Source of the DNA: Apostichopus japonicus
Lineage: Eukaryota; Echinodermata; Holothuroidea; Aspidochirotida; Stichopodidae
Assembly (NCBI RefSeq): GCF_037975245.1
Contig: NC_092583.1
Coordinates: 3,838,764-3,902,763 of the forward strand
Direction of reading: 5' to 3'
DNA length: 64,000 nt
The notes beneath the pieces are model-generated. The model ran no database searches, was not told where the DNA came from, and saw nothing but the letters and a program-made list of their open reading frames with translations. Numbering within the stretch: position 1 is the stretch's first letter; each line of letters opens with the position of its first letter. Of the stretch, positions 47,985-59,092 are shown piece by piece. A program made the translations under genes and the position numbers.

Positions 47985-48683
47985 CTTAAAATAAGGAAGT
48001 AATTATATGCGTCCACACAGTAAGTAGGCCTATAGACACTATTCAATATAATTTTATACCAGGAGGAACGATATCCCAATATTTGACCTTGTTCACTTCA
48101 ATGAATAATTTCAATAACTAACGGAGTTTGTTCTTTGGAGACTATAGTTTTTCTTGTTTTTGCTTAGCAAACCAATTTCAAAGCTAAACTAACTTACGAA
48201 AAACCTGTAGTATTCTTTGGCTCATATGACCATAACTTGAAGAGAAAAGAAGTATTTTGTCAAACAGAAAGCGACAATATTTTCTCTAATCGTTTGGTCA
48301 TCGCCGCAGTTTCACATCATTAACAACGCCAAATGTTTTAAGCCGGATTACTGTGTTAGTGGTATATGATGACGTTGTTTATACGCTGGTGACCGAAATC
48401 TGTGACGTGACTATAGCTATATACAACCACCGTACTTCTCAACGAATTATTGCGAGTTTCAAAGCTGCTGCTAAAGACTATAACACTACAGGTATCCTTT
48501 TCATTTGGTAAATGTAGCCTGGAACTACATGATTGATTATATTTACAAACTTTTCCTGAAGGAATAACGTACTTGATAAAAATTCTATGTGAGAGTTCTA
48601 TCACCGCGTGTTTGATATTTTCACCTCTCATGTCAAGGAAGAAAATATAAGAAATATAGGCTCTAGTTCAGTATTTCAGCAAC
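47985..48683. promoter_or_regulatory. 5' flank of A7 (class B), with possible 5'-UTR intron
   Basis: Array homology resumes at about 47985 (GGAAGTAATTATATGCGTCC). TATATAC at 48418-48424 is followed by donor CAG|GTATCC at 48491/48492 and acceptor TTTCAG ending at 48679, giving a possible 188-bp intron just before the ATG. Confidence 0.45.
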
Positions 48684-50225
48684 ATGGCACCAAGAAGATG
48701 TAATAATTACGTTATTATATTCGCAATCCTATTGGTCGTCGATTCTTTACTCTTCGCCGCGTTGGCAGAAATAACGTTTGGACCAGGAGACCCAGGTATA
48801 AATGAGGTCATATTTGAAGGAGAAAATGTCACACTCATCTGTCGTGTGACTGATGTGGCGACTGGTGAAATTATGACCTTTAATGTAACCCGAGGAGAAA
48901 CAAATATAATCATCAACAAATTAGACGTTTCCGACGGTGCTATTTCTCAGTTTGAAACAATGGACGACGAAATAAGATTCGTTTTACCTGCCGTCAAAGT
49001 TGGTAACACAATTCCCTATAAATGCGCGGTTACATCCAACAACCAGATAACGCAAATGAAGTTCTATGATCTGACAGTTTCACCCTCAAACACAACTCAG
49101 TGTCGACATAACAGCACATATGAGAAGTTATCTACAGACACGCTTAAACTCTCCTGTTATTATTTATCTTCTTTTCATTCTGATAATCTTGTTTGGATTA
49201 AGACAGATTCAAATGGAATATTATCGCAGTTGACATCTGACCTCATTGCAGTGAGCAATAATAAAAGGCTTCTAGTCACTGATGTCCAGCCGTTGGAAGA
49301 ATTGAGCCTGTCTAGCTATTCCTGTCAAACATCGGTTAATCTAAATCCTCGTTTACTCGAACCCTCTCAGGGTTGCAAAGTTGGTTCATTTGTTGTTTAT
49401 AGTCAGCCTTTAGTTACATTTTCACCAAGTCGCAGATCTGTATCAGCAGGCGAAAGTCGCAATGTTACATGCAAAGATGTAAGTATACAGGGCACCCCTA
49501 CCGCTGCTATCTGGCCAGTGCAAACACAAGTAACAAACGTTTCTTTCCAAACGTTTGGTTCTAATATTCTTTCGATCACAGTGTCGGATTCAGTGAAGGA
49601 TGGCACCCTTATAGATTTTACATGTATCGCGTTTGTAAGTAATGGTCAAATATCGTACACCTTAACGTTGACAGTAGGTGACTCAATTGTGACATCAACG
49701 CTGCCAAGCATCAACATGCAAACTGGTTCCGAAGGTCCTGGGACTAATGAAACACCAAACCAACCCTTGTCAACTCTGCTTTTAGTTATCACAGCCGGCA
49801 CCAGCGTTGCTTTGATTCTTGCAGTGGTTTTGTCTGTCGTTTTTTGTTATTGTATGTGTAGAAAAGGAGAAGACGTCGAAAATGAACAGCAAGATTTTAC
49901 CGTTCATGACGGGACAGTGGTAAAGAGAGGTCAAAGAAGTGATGATGGAACGCAGCATCGTAATAGCACCAGGTCCTCTGAATATCGGAAACGTGTAACT
50001 TATGATAACAATAGGATAGTTTTTATGCCGGAATCGTTAACGAATGATTACGACAACAACACCGACAACGACAACAATCTCAATAGAAGCCAATCCGTTT
50101 ACAAATATGACATAGTGAACCGCTCGCTTAACCATGACGTTGACGAAAAGCGCGATAACGAAAATCTTTATGGTGATGACGAACTGGATAACGTGTCTAA
50201 TCATGCTGATCATTTTCGAGAATAA
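48684..50225 (+). CDS. Receptor copy A7: 3-Ig transmembrane receptor, 513 aa
   Basis: Intact copy, very close to A6 from Ig2 onward. Signal peptide 1-28 (MAPRRCNN start, unusual Cys at 6); Ig1 C53-C114 (patch PAVKVGNTIPYKC); Ig2 C158-C214 with C140/C231; Ig3 C263-C314, Trp277; membrane helix about 363-388 with Phe-Cys-Tyr-Cys at its end. The ITIM-type site reads VHDGTV, so Tyr is replaced by Asp as in A6. Other tyrosines are SEYRKR, VTYDNN, YKYDIV and NLYGDDEL. The C-terminus differs from A6: a four-residue shortening (KRDNENLY) and a changed stop that adds FRE. AATAAA follows the stop directly (50221-50226). It is the last copy of the array. Confidence 0.9.
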   Translation: MAPRRCNNYVIIFAILLVVDSLLFAALAEITFGPGDPGINEVIFEGENVTLICRVTDVATGEIMTFNVTRGETNIIINKLDVSDGAISQFETMDDEIRFVLPAVKVGNTIPYKCAVTSNNQITQMKFYDLTVSPSNTTQCRHNSTYEKLSTDTLKLSCYYLSSFHSDNLVWIKTDSNGILSQLTSDLIAVSNNKRLLVTDVQPLEELSLSSYSCQTSVNLNPRLLEPSQGCKVGSFVVYSQPLVTFSPSRRSVSAGESRNVTCKDVSIQGTPTAAIWPVQTQVTNVSFQTFGSNILSITVSDSVKDGTLIDFTCIAFVSNGQISYTLTLTVGDSIVTSTLPSINMQTGSEGPGTNETPNQPLSTLLLVITAGTSVALILAVVLSVVFCYCMCRKGEDVENEQQDFTVHDGTVVKRGQRSDDGTQHRNSTRSSEYRKRVTYDNNRIVFMPESLTNDYDNNTDNDNNLNRSQSVYKYDIVNRSLNHDVDEKRDNENLYGDDELDNVSNHADHFRE

Positions 50226-53200
50226 ACTTACTGGAGAAAATAAGTTTGATTCCCAATTCAAATTCAAGGTGACACAATGAACGGTAGGCTAATTGTAAAT
50301 AGATAAACCGTTGACAATATCCTCCAATGCTAACTGAAAATACTGAAGCCAGGACCTTTTTAATTACTATTAATGTGGCTGTTAGAAGACGGCATATTTT
50401 AGATTTTTACTCCTTCGTTTACTCCATTTAATCTGTGATATTACCCAGTGCAAAAGGTCTTCATAATGGTAATGTTACTAAATTATAATCTTGTTGTTAA
50501 ATTCTCTTTAATATTAATACATTTGCAAGAACATATTTGCTTAGTTGTAAATGTGGAGTGTAGGCCTGAATTTGTTTTCGTGGACTTTGCTTTGTCATCT
50601 GAAGCTGCCTTTGTTATTCCCTGAACACTCATCAAAAACAGATGACTTGATGCAAAATGGTGTTCTCACGACACGACCATCACATGAGAAGGGTTTCAAA
50701 TGAGCTTCTGTTTGCTTCCTTGCCCTTAGCAATAACTAAAAAACTATATGTAAACTACATTTTCCATTCATGACATCATATTTATTGCTATCTTTTGTGA
50801 CCTTAACAATGTCGTCTTTCTTGAATAATTGACATTTATATTATAACGAAAAACAAATGTATTTTTCAGCTCATCTTTCGCGATGACGTTTCACAGTCTT
50901 CTATTGCCTGCCAAACATTAACCGGATATCATCAAAGATTGACATATTTGTGATATTAGATATTATCAGCCCGTGAGGTGTCAAATGTATGGCATGCATA
51001 GTGAAGTATGAAAAACATCAGTCGATGAAAACAACATATTAATCTCTTCGACTATCATATAAAGATTAACAAATGATGAACGGGAAATAGTGCATAATTG
51101 CTCTTGAAACGAACCAGAACAATTTCAAGAAACGGCAACGTAATAACAGTAGCTATGACGTGTGGTACACAGTGTGTGTTGGTTTGGTAAACAAGATGGC
51201 GAGTGTATCCCACTGCTCGAATGTCATAAAACTACAAACAAGTTTTTTTTTTACAAAACGATTATAAGTTTGATAAAGCTCAGGAGAGATCAGATGGATT
51301 AGCTGAACAATGAGGTCATAGTTAACGAACTTTAATCATCAATATGTCCGTGTTAAAATTTCAAAATGTGTGCTGCGGGTCTCTCAGAGTTGTCCAAGTT
51401 TAACAAAGATAATTTCCCTTGTTTGTGTTATATTTCTGCACAAAATAACCAATTCTTCTTTTAATTCTCACTTTCGGCGGAGTGCTTCATCCACGATGTG
51501 TATAATATATTTTTTTTGTGGAAGGGAAAGTAATTATATTGTATACAGTGTAGAATGTTTTATAGACATATCTTTTAAATGTTTTTTTAATATTTTTTTT
51601 TTGTGGTAGGCCTGCTAGAAGTGTCTATGCACATTTTTCAGACAGCTGATAACCAGATATAAGGTATTTCTTATCAATTGTTTAACTAAAATCATATTAT
51701 TTTATATCCATTAGTTTTCTTCAAAAAAGTATCCATAAAACAATGGAAACAAATAAGTCTGACGTCCAAAAGGAAAAAGTTAAACATGATGGAATTTTTT
51801 ACCCTGTTTGGTCGGGCAATGAACCTGAAATACGTTTGAGTACAACTTAGGACTTACGATGAAGAGAACATATGTATACTTTATGAGCTGAAATTGTGCA
51901 ATATGGAAGAAATGTGTATATTACGCTCACTACTTATGAAATCTTATAAGTCAATGTCCTTTATCAGCCTGCTTCTACACCTAAATGACGATTATTGAGG
52001 TGAGAACTTTACGAGGTCAAGCCGGACTACATATACACAGTTTGTTTACCATGTATGTTAACAGTGACGAACACAAGATTTCAATGGTGGGGAGGGTGGG
52101 AGGGAAATTCAATTTTTATCACACGACTCATTTTGGTATACAAACTGGTTGGAATCAAGGATTTTAAAAAGAAAGGGTGTGGCCCTGGAGTTATTGAAGT
52201 CAACTCCCATATAGGATGCTCTGGGACTAATGAAACACCAATCGGTGCATATCCGCTTAAGAAATGGGTTTAACCGTCATATGATGGGTGCATTCTGTGG
52301 CCTATTAAGGTTACCGTTACATTTGTTCGTGTGGTTAAACAGTGGATGTTGTGGTGGTGGTGGGGGGAAGGGGGGTTGGTGGATCTCCCGAGACATCTAA
52401 AGGATAAGTCGTCAAATAGTGAAGCACTATGTGCGATTCGTTTCTAGCAGACTATTTAAGACCTCAACCATCGTTGGGGGGTGGTGGGGGCATGCCCTCC
52501 CCTCCCCTCCCCTCCATTTGTAAACACTTCTGCATTTTGTTCAAGAAGTTACTTAACGTTTTAAAATATTAAGAATTCTTTGCTTTAACAATTTGTAGGA
52601 GGTTTGAGTAAAGTCTTAAGGAGAATTAATAATTTTAAGATTGTGTAACTTTGTACCACATCATGGGTATAGATGGTATCAATTGGATAATTTTGTTAGA
52701 ATTTAGTTAGAAAGATGCACCGTTCTTGACGATGCAAGAGACAAATGATTGAATAACAAAAACAAGAGGGGGGAGAGAACTATATGTTTGTCGTAGTAAA
52801 TAAATCACTAATCTGCTTATTGTTCACTAATTTGTAAACTTCGATCATTTCCGGTTAAAAGTCTTGCGATCTTAGATCTAGATATTCTCTCTAAATTTAA
52901 GATAATTGATTAAGATGTCAATTCCAATCGGTGGATGAAAAAAACAATCTGCATTCTACCATGTGGAATACTTAACACATAGAAGCATAGAAATAAATAG
53001 GCTCGAAACTTTCCTAAAACACTATGAAATGGCGTTTGAAGTGACGTCATACCTTGTACATGGAACTGCACATATATAGACCTACGCTTAGGAAGCTACA
53101 CTGTTTCTCTTCTCCAAAATCTCAACGAACATGTTTAAGCGTAGATGATAAACGCGGTCTCTCAACGAAACGCAGAGGCGACGGAAGTGGGTTCAATCGC

Positions 53201-53300
53201 GCAGGGTGCACACACCTTGCGAGAGGAAGCGGGTATATGTGACTGTGATCTGTGAGAGAAATCACAAATTCACCTCATAGCATCCGACATAATAAATCCT
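50226..53300. other. 3' flank of A7 and right edge of the array
   Basis: Diverged versions of the spacer modules continue: TAAACCGTTGACAATATCC near 50304, GATAAAGCTCAGGAGAGATC near 51271, GTAGGCCTGC near 51605, and TGACGTCATACCTTG near 53042. Recognisable array homology fades near 53250. G- and C-rich runs lie at 52350-52380 and 52475-52515. No gene. Confidence 0.65.
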
Positions 53301-53631
53301 GTATGCATTCTGTACAACAAATCGCAGGAGCCATATTCCAAAATCTGTATTTTTATATGGATTTATTGATTGACTGTGTTAGCTAATATATTCTTGCTTA
53401 ACCACGAGTCCATAGCGTGACAAGGTGCTAAGCTATTATTCACCGCTGAATAATACACAGGAAAAAAAACAGGCACATGTCATATATACAAATAACGCAA
53501 TGTATTTGAATAACCTTATTCCCACTATAGACATTAGGTATTGCTGCAGCGTTCCAAGAAGGTAGACTATAATCAGGGGAAAAAAAACCGCGAACCGGAA
53601 TAATTTATGCAAGTCATGAACAGGATATATG

Positions 53632-53813
<182 letters not shown>

Positions 53814-54420
53814 CAAATATACGCATGATGAAATGTTCCACGTGTTGGATAGAAATAATAGTGGAAAAGATAATGACAACATGGAATGCGCCCACACTGC
53901 TCAAAGTTAAACTGGCTCAAAGCCAAATCCCTATTGAGACCATGACAGTGTGAACGTACTTTAAGGATCAATTCCACTTCCTTCAAGCTTCTCTTATTAT
54001 GGTCAGACAGGTTACCCAGGATTATGGCAAACTTAAGTCGATATTGTGTTTATGAAGATTAAAATGTTCAAAACTGGTTTTGTTGAGTCTGATTGTACAT
54101 TTGTGATTATTAATTAAGCCGTATACGAAAAGGTGTGGAGGTTTGGCCAATATACTGTATGCCAGGACAGAAAACACAAGTGATAAGATATATCACAAAG
54201 GGAGTGTCACAGTTGTGTGAGCCTGGATGTAAACACACACCTGAAGGAGAGAGATGAATATCAGGGTCCGTGATCATATGATGACAGACCATACCCCGGT
54301 GTTTACCACATTTAATATACCCCTTGGGTTGGGAAGTGTCGGTGGAGGGTAAAAGACTCCTAACAAGGATGTTGCGTAGGCTGGGAGGGTGTCTTCTAGC
54401 AACTACAGGGGGGGGGGTTA
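53814..54420 (-). mobile_element. Second Penelope-like relic, GIY-YIG end
   Basis: Minus-strand reading gives RRHPPSLRNILVRSLL, YIKCGKHRGMVC, then FVIYLITCVFC, IQYIGQTSTPFRIRLNNH and [12 protein letters not shown], the Penelope GIY-YIG order with an intact YIGQT. After stops and a frame change it continues with [15 protein letters not shown] near 53920-53965, the usual C-terminal end. It is of a different family from the 45.7-kb relic. No reverse transcriptase domain is present. Confidence 0.75.
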
Positions 54421-54564
54421 ATAAAAATATCACACATATCGTCTCCAAATTGCAACGTGTTCCGTTCATTTTTGACCCGTCTGTACAATCATAACACTTG
54501 GGTAATACGCCCTCAATGACAGTTATACAAAGCCAATTTATACGCATGAACACACCAGTAGAAT

Positions 54565-54622
54565 CACTATGGTCGAGTGGTACGGACTTCGGTTTGTGAC
54601 ACAAGATCCGGGTTCGATTCCT
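54565..54622 (+). repeat. tRNA-like segment with pol III A and B boxes
   Basis: TGGTCGAGTGG (A box, 54570-54580) and GGTTCGATTCC (B box, 54611-54621) resemble a Leu/Ser-type tRNA. No acceptor stem can be drawn, so it is a tRNA-derived head rather than a tRNA gene. It directly abuts the hammerhead motif. Confidence 0.6.
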
Positions 54623-54624
54623 AC

Positions 54625-54666
54625 TTTCGCCTGATGAGTCCCAAAAGGACGAAACCGGTCGTGAAG
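54625..54666 (+). ncRNA. Hammerhead ribozyme, type I
   Basis: All conserved core positions are present. CTGATGA (54631-54637) is followed by stem II GTCC/GGAC (54638-54641, 54647-54650) with loop CAAAA, then GAAA (54651-54654), a palindromic stem III ACCGGT (54654-54659) and the cleavage-site C at 54660 (GTC). Stem I pairs TTTCGC (54625-54630) with GTGAAG (54661-54666), with two G-U pairs. Such short-stem-III hammerheads are known from Penelope-like elements and from schistosome SINE-like repeats. The palindromic stem III would favour dimer formation. Activity is inferred. Confidence 0.8.
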
Positions 54667-54705
54667 TGGATTTTCATCTAGGTGTGTTATTCTTTATTTA
54701 TTTAC

Positions 54706-54711
<6 letters not shown>

Positions 54712-54766
<55 letters not shown>

Positions 54767-54830
54767 ATATATATATATATGTGTGTGTATATATATATAT
54801 ATATATGCGTGTGTGGGTGGGTGTGTGAGT
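54712..54830. repeat. (AT)n / (GT)n microsatellite
   Basis: Alternating AT, GT and GTGTGG tracts. The stretch 54831-55417 after it is the upstream region of B1, with no strong TATA box recognised. Confidence 0.9.
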
Positions 54831-55417
54831 GTGCTATTTTCAAAATTATGTGCAAATGTCAGTTTGTGGCAAAATTAACCCTTCACGTCCACGCAAAATA
54901 CAGCTTTACATCGATGTTTTCATGATGACTAACTACTATGTCAACGTTCCTATTTTTGTGAACTCTAGTTACTAAACTCCTTCATATCTTTGTTTTTGGT
55001 GTAATAGTTGGTGTTTATATTATATTTACACACTAACCCCTATTGAGCTAGTATAAAATTCAATTTCTATGGGTTAAATGAAGCAGAACGGAGTTCTTTT
55101 CAAACACTGTGACATATTGTTTGCTTTTCTGAAAATAGATTTGGAACGGTTATTTGATTAAAAGGCGCAGGAAAAGTAGAATATGATAAGCTTTTTCTGA
55201 TTACAAGTATACGTTGACTGAGAGTTAATGCAAGGCAACCGCTCAAAGGTACATTTATCTCTACTTGTTTTAAGAGTCGCGGTATAGTACAAGCCTTTTA
55301 TGTGTTAGGCAAAGAACACATAGCAGAAACATTCGGTACGGATTCTCCGTGGTGAGCCTAGATGTCACATTTTCCTTATTTTATCCCGGATCATTCGTTT
55401 TTAGTTCTCCGTTCATT

Positions 55418-57268
55418 ATGGCTGACATATATCACACTACTCGAAGTTTCAACAGGATTCTGTGGCTCACTTTATTCAGTTTTCTTCTGTTTGGGGTTGT
55501 TAATGCAACATTCCTAGTCAGGAACCCTAATGAGAACGAAATCATTTTTGAAACGGAAAGAATATTGTTGGAATGTACAGCGGCGAATAGCGTATCAAAT
55601 CCAACGTTTGCTATTACCGATGCACAGGGTTCGTTTATAGTACGACATAATGTCTTTGTGGCTGCACGGGTAGACAACAGCGAAGCTGCGTACACTAATA
55701 CCAGTTACCAGTTATTGCTCCAAATAACAATCAGTGATCAGTCCAGAAGTTCTCTTTCGTGTCAGATCTTTGGAGATGGAATTTTAGTATCCGAAGAAGC
55801 GCTAACCTTGGACGTCAGATCAAGGGATGGGCCGGCTTGTGTCATAAGAAAAGAATCACCTGTATCAGTAGGAGACTATATTGAACTGGGTTGTTACCAA
55901 GGACGTGTGACAGGAGGTAATATAGTGATGTGGCGGCAAATTAAAGGCAATGGGATGTCGTCTGAAGACCTTGCATCCACCAACTCTGGTGTGATTAATC
56001 AGTTTAAAATGAAGACGTCAGCTTCGCTTACAGTGACGGCCGAAGACACTGGCAGTTTCTTTGAATGCACAGTTATGTCCGGAGACGAACAAAGCCAATG
56101 CATGACAGAGCAGATCTCAGTAGTAGTTGATACCTTAACGGTTAACTTTTCTTCTCCCAATGATGAACGATTAGAAGTTGGAGAGTCGCTCGTAGTTCAA
56201 TGCATCCCCTCTGATCCATCCGCCAGTGTAATGTGGCAACATGGGTTTGACGGGAGCGCTGATGTTCAAGTATTAGATATTAGTAGTTCGCATCTTTTAA
56301 TCAAAATATTGGAATCTTCAACTCTACCCGACGGTGTCGTTTTGAATTTTGAATGTATTGCAACCTTAGGTCAGCTTCGATCAACTGGAAATTTTCAAGT
56401 AGTAGTAGAAGTAGTAGATTTACCACCCTCTACAAAATCCGTACCTATCTTCGACTCCCCTGTTGAATTCATGCCGGTCACTCCAAGCCCATTACAAGTC
56501 GGTGAGGGACAAACGGTTACTTGTATACCACCAGACCAATCAGCCGAAGTGGTATGGCAACATGATTATGACCAATCCACTGACGTTGAAGTTATTATTA
56601 TTATCAGTGCGATACTTCATATTTCACTTCCACATTCTACGACACTGACCAATGGCTCCATTCTGAAATTTGAATGCATCGTAACTTTAGGAAGACGTGA
56701 AGCAAATGGTACATTTGAAATAGTTGTAGCCGGATTACCCCCTTCGACATCTGTACCGGTTACGGAGCGTAAAACTACTACAGCGGGTTACTATCCTTCA
56801 ATGCCACCAGTTATGAATAATGTTACCATGGAAATACCAGCAACTGGCAATACTACGTCACGGGATCAGACAACTGCAGGAGGGGGGAACGACGAACCTT
56901 CTGGTGGAAGTGATGATGATGATCCGCCTATGACGTTATATTTCGTAATTGGAGGAATCGTAGCAACGATTCTCATCGCATTGATCCTTATCATTGTAGT
57001 AGCAATTTGCATAACTCACTCTAATACACCAAAGACAAAACAGATACCAGATGAGAGATCGATCAAAAACTCATCATATGAGGAGAATGATGATACGTAT
57101 GATGACCAAGGTGAAAGATACGCGGAGGTTAGTAAAGCAAATCCCGCTCGCATCGTGTCTAGCCCGGATGTCGTCCCTTATTCTGACGTCACCAAACGTC
57201 ACGTTCTTATCGACGAGGACGAAATTTACGACGAATCACAAAACTGGAGAAATGTTGAAGACATTTAA
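55418..57268 (+). CDS. Receptor B1: 4-Ig transmembrane receptor, 616 aa
   Basis: Single-exon gene starting at the ATG of MADIYHTTRS; upstream in-frame codons lack an ATG. Signal peptide 1-30 (ends VVNA); Ig1 C53-C115; Ig2 C159-C217 with Trp172, bracketed by C141 and C228; Ig3 C262-C313 with Trp273 (VMWQH); Ig4 C369-C420 with Trp380 (VVWQH); Thr/Pro/Gly-rich stalk 440-505; membrane helix 506-531. The tail has SSYEEN, RYAEV (Y568), VPYSDV (Y588, ITIM consensus) and DEDEIYDES (Y604, acidic kinase-type context). Ig3 and Ig4 are alike, so Ig4 probably arose by domain duplication. The N-terminal NENEIIFETE and the Ig2-bracketing Cys pair are shared with the A copies. An inhibitory-type surface receptor is inferred; ligand unknown. 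Confidence 0.9.
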   Translation: MADIYHTTRSFNRILWLTLFSFLLFGVVNATFLVRNPNENEIIFETERILLECTAANSVSNPTFAITDAQGSFIVRHNVFVAARVDNSEAAYTNTSYQLLLQITISDQSRSSLSCQIFGDGILVSEEALTLDVRSRDGPACVIRKESPVSVGDYIELGCYQGRVTGGNIVMWRQIKGNGMSSEDLASTNSGVINQFKMKTSASLTVTAEDTGSFFECTVMSGDEQSQCMTEQISVVVDTLTVNFSSPNDERLEVGESLVVQCIPSDPSASVMWQHGFDGSADVQVLDISSSHLLIKILESSTLPDGVVLNFECIATLGQLRSTGNFQVVVEVVDLPPSTKSVPIFDSPVEFMPVTPSPLQVGEGQTVTCIPPDQSAEVVWQHDYDQSTDVEVIIIISAILHISLPHSTTLTNGSILKFECIVTLGRREANGTFEIVVAGLPPSTSVPVTERKTTTAGYYPSMPPVMNNVTMEIPATGNTTSRDQTTAGGGNDEPSGGSDDDDPPMTLYFVIGGIVATILIALILIIVVAICITHSNTPKTKQIPDERSIKNSSYEENDDTYDDQGERYAEVSKANPARIVSSPDVVPYSDVTKRHVLIDEDEIYDESQNWRNVEDI

Positions 57269-58839
57269 ATGTTGCAATCTGTCATTGGATATGTTTGAGT
57301 TACACAGACTACTGTTTTTCTTCTTAAGTAAATGAAAAGAATTGTTAAAATAGTCGTGCTAATCTCGAATATTCATTAAGAAAAGCACTTTTTCAGTTAT
57401 GAAACGTGCAATAGCATGGCAATTCACAATTTCTCGACTTAAACATAAACATAACTAACTATATACGTGACATATGCTATACCCAAGCGTCAATTTTCTT
57501 TCAATATTACAGAGACAACATATGTATGGTCGATAAACACACACTGCTCGGCAAAACTAAATTATTCCCTTAATTAGGACATAACAGATGTGTTTAGTTT
57601 TGTTCACTACCAAAAACAGAGGTGATATTTCAACACTGTGTGACCAGGGAGTTGTTATGGTGTGTCACTGTGTAGATACTCGCGTAATGGGCTCTGCCAA
57701 ATCAGTGCAATGACTCATGGAATTTCTATTCAATATAGAAAAAAGCTTGTATACGCCTCAAAACCACTAAATATTTCTCCTATGTATTTCGCTATTTGCA
57801 AAGGTGTCTAGACAAATTCTAAAGGCATTTACCATCAACGATGCATGGTATCGCGACAGTCTGTGACCTGTTCGTAATAACAAATGCCATTAGAAAAATA
57901 CCTTTAGGCCTATGTGTAAGTAACTGCAATGAAGGGGTGGGTTGGGGAGGAGGTGGTATGAACTGTTGGTAATTATATAGAATCTCACTCCCCCCCCCAA
58001 AAAAAAAAAGACAAGTAAATGTGTAAAACTGAAACTAATGACAATCACAAGATTGATAATAGCTGAAAGTGAAATCAATCAAAATTGTGTTATTGGCATC
58101 TTTGCTGATGAAGAAGTGATCGTCTATTAACTGAATTATGACTTCATGCATGACCAGGAGAAAGCCTTGGGTTATGCTTTTGTTTGCCAACATTTTTTGA
58201 GTTAAATTTTTCTTTTTGTTAGATGCAGCGTCAAGTGGGCTGAGGTCATATTATGTCTGTAATAATTTGTAAATAATTGTAAAATTGTAATAATATAGAC
58301 ACCGTTTTTAGTCTATCAGTATCACGTAGACTGAGGTTTTGTTCAACTTTCAAAAGCATCAAAGTTGAAAAGACAAAGACAATATTGTTTTTACATGTAC
58401 GGAAACTTACGAAAAGAGGGACAACATTTAAAACCTTTCATCGCTATAAAGAAAGCCTTTTACCTTTGGCTTTTAGTTTAATGGTATTAAGTAGACTGGT
58501 CTTCAACATATTATAGCTGATTAGAATGCATATAGTCATTGTACTCATAATATATAATTAATAAAATTATAATAATAATAATAATAATTAAAAAATAATA
58601 ATATTGAGTATTAGACAGCATGTGATACATGATTATTAGGTCTATTGTCTGATTAGACTATTAAACAGGTAATAATGTTTTATCTTGCTATCCTTATTCA
58701 TACCATATTTCATCGGTGATCCATTTCATATTCATTTGCATTTTGAGATATGCAAAACACTATAGCTTTTCTGTGTTTTTTTATTATAATAATAGTAATA
58801 ATATTAATCAGTAGTTAGTTTTACGACGCTTAAGCGACC

Positions 58840-59092
58840 ACAAATGTGGGAGAAACCCGCAAGGGCGTATGGATTACAATTTACAAGTCTGGGCCCTCCA
58901 ATTCAACATTTTAAATCAAATCTGGAATCTTTCATTTTGGAAAGTCATTTCAGATTGGAAAACCTTAGATTGCTATATTGAATGAAAACCCCACCTTACT
59001 ATAACACGGGTATCGAACCCGGAATCTCCTGATTGCTAAGCCTCATTGCTTCAAATGCCACCGACTTTATCCACTCGGCCACAGCACTTCTA
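58840..59092 (-). mobile_element. tRNA-derived SINE, minus strand
   Basis: Minus strand has A box TGGCCGAGTGG (59071-59081 region), a long variable-arm-like segment and B box GGTTCGATACC (59009-59019), as in Leu/Ser tRNAs. The 5' and 3' sequences do not pair as an acceptor stem, so this is a SINE head, not a functional tRNA. A non-tRNA body runs to about 58840. No clear target duplication was found. Confidence 0.6.

Noticed and set aside
57100-57268. ITAM in the B1 tail
   Set aside because: The two YxxV sites are 20 residues apart (Y568, Y588) with a single-site ITIM context; ITAM needs YxxL/I pairs 6-8 residues apart.
59000-59090. A tRNA-Leu/Ser gene on the minus strand
   Set aside because: A and B boxes are good, but the ends do not pair as an acceptor stem and a non-tRNA body follows, so it is a SINE head.
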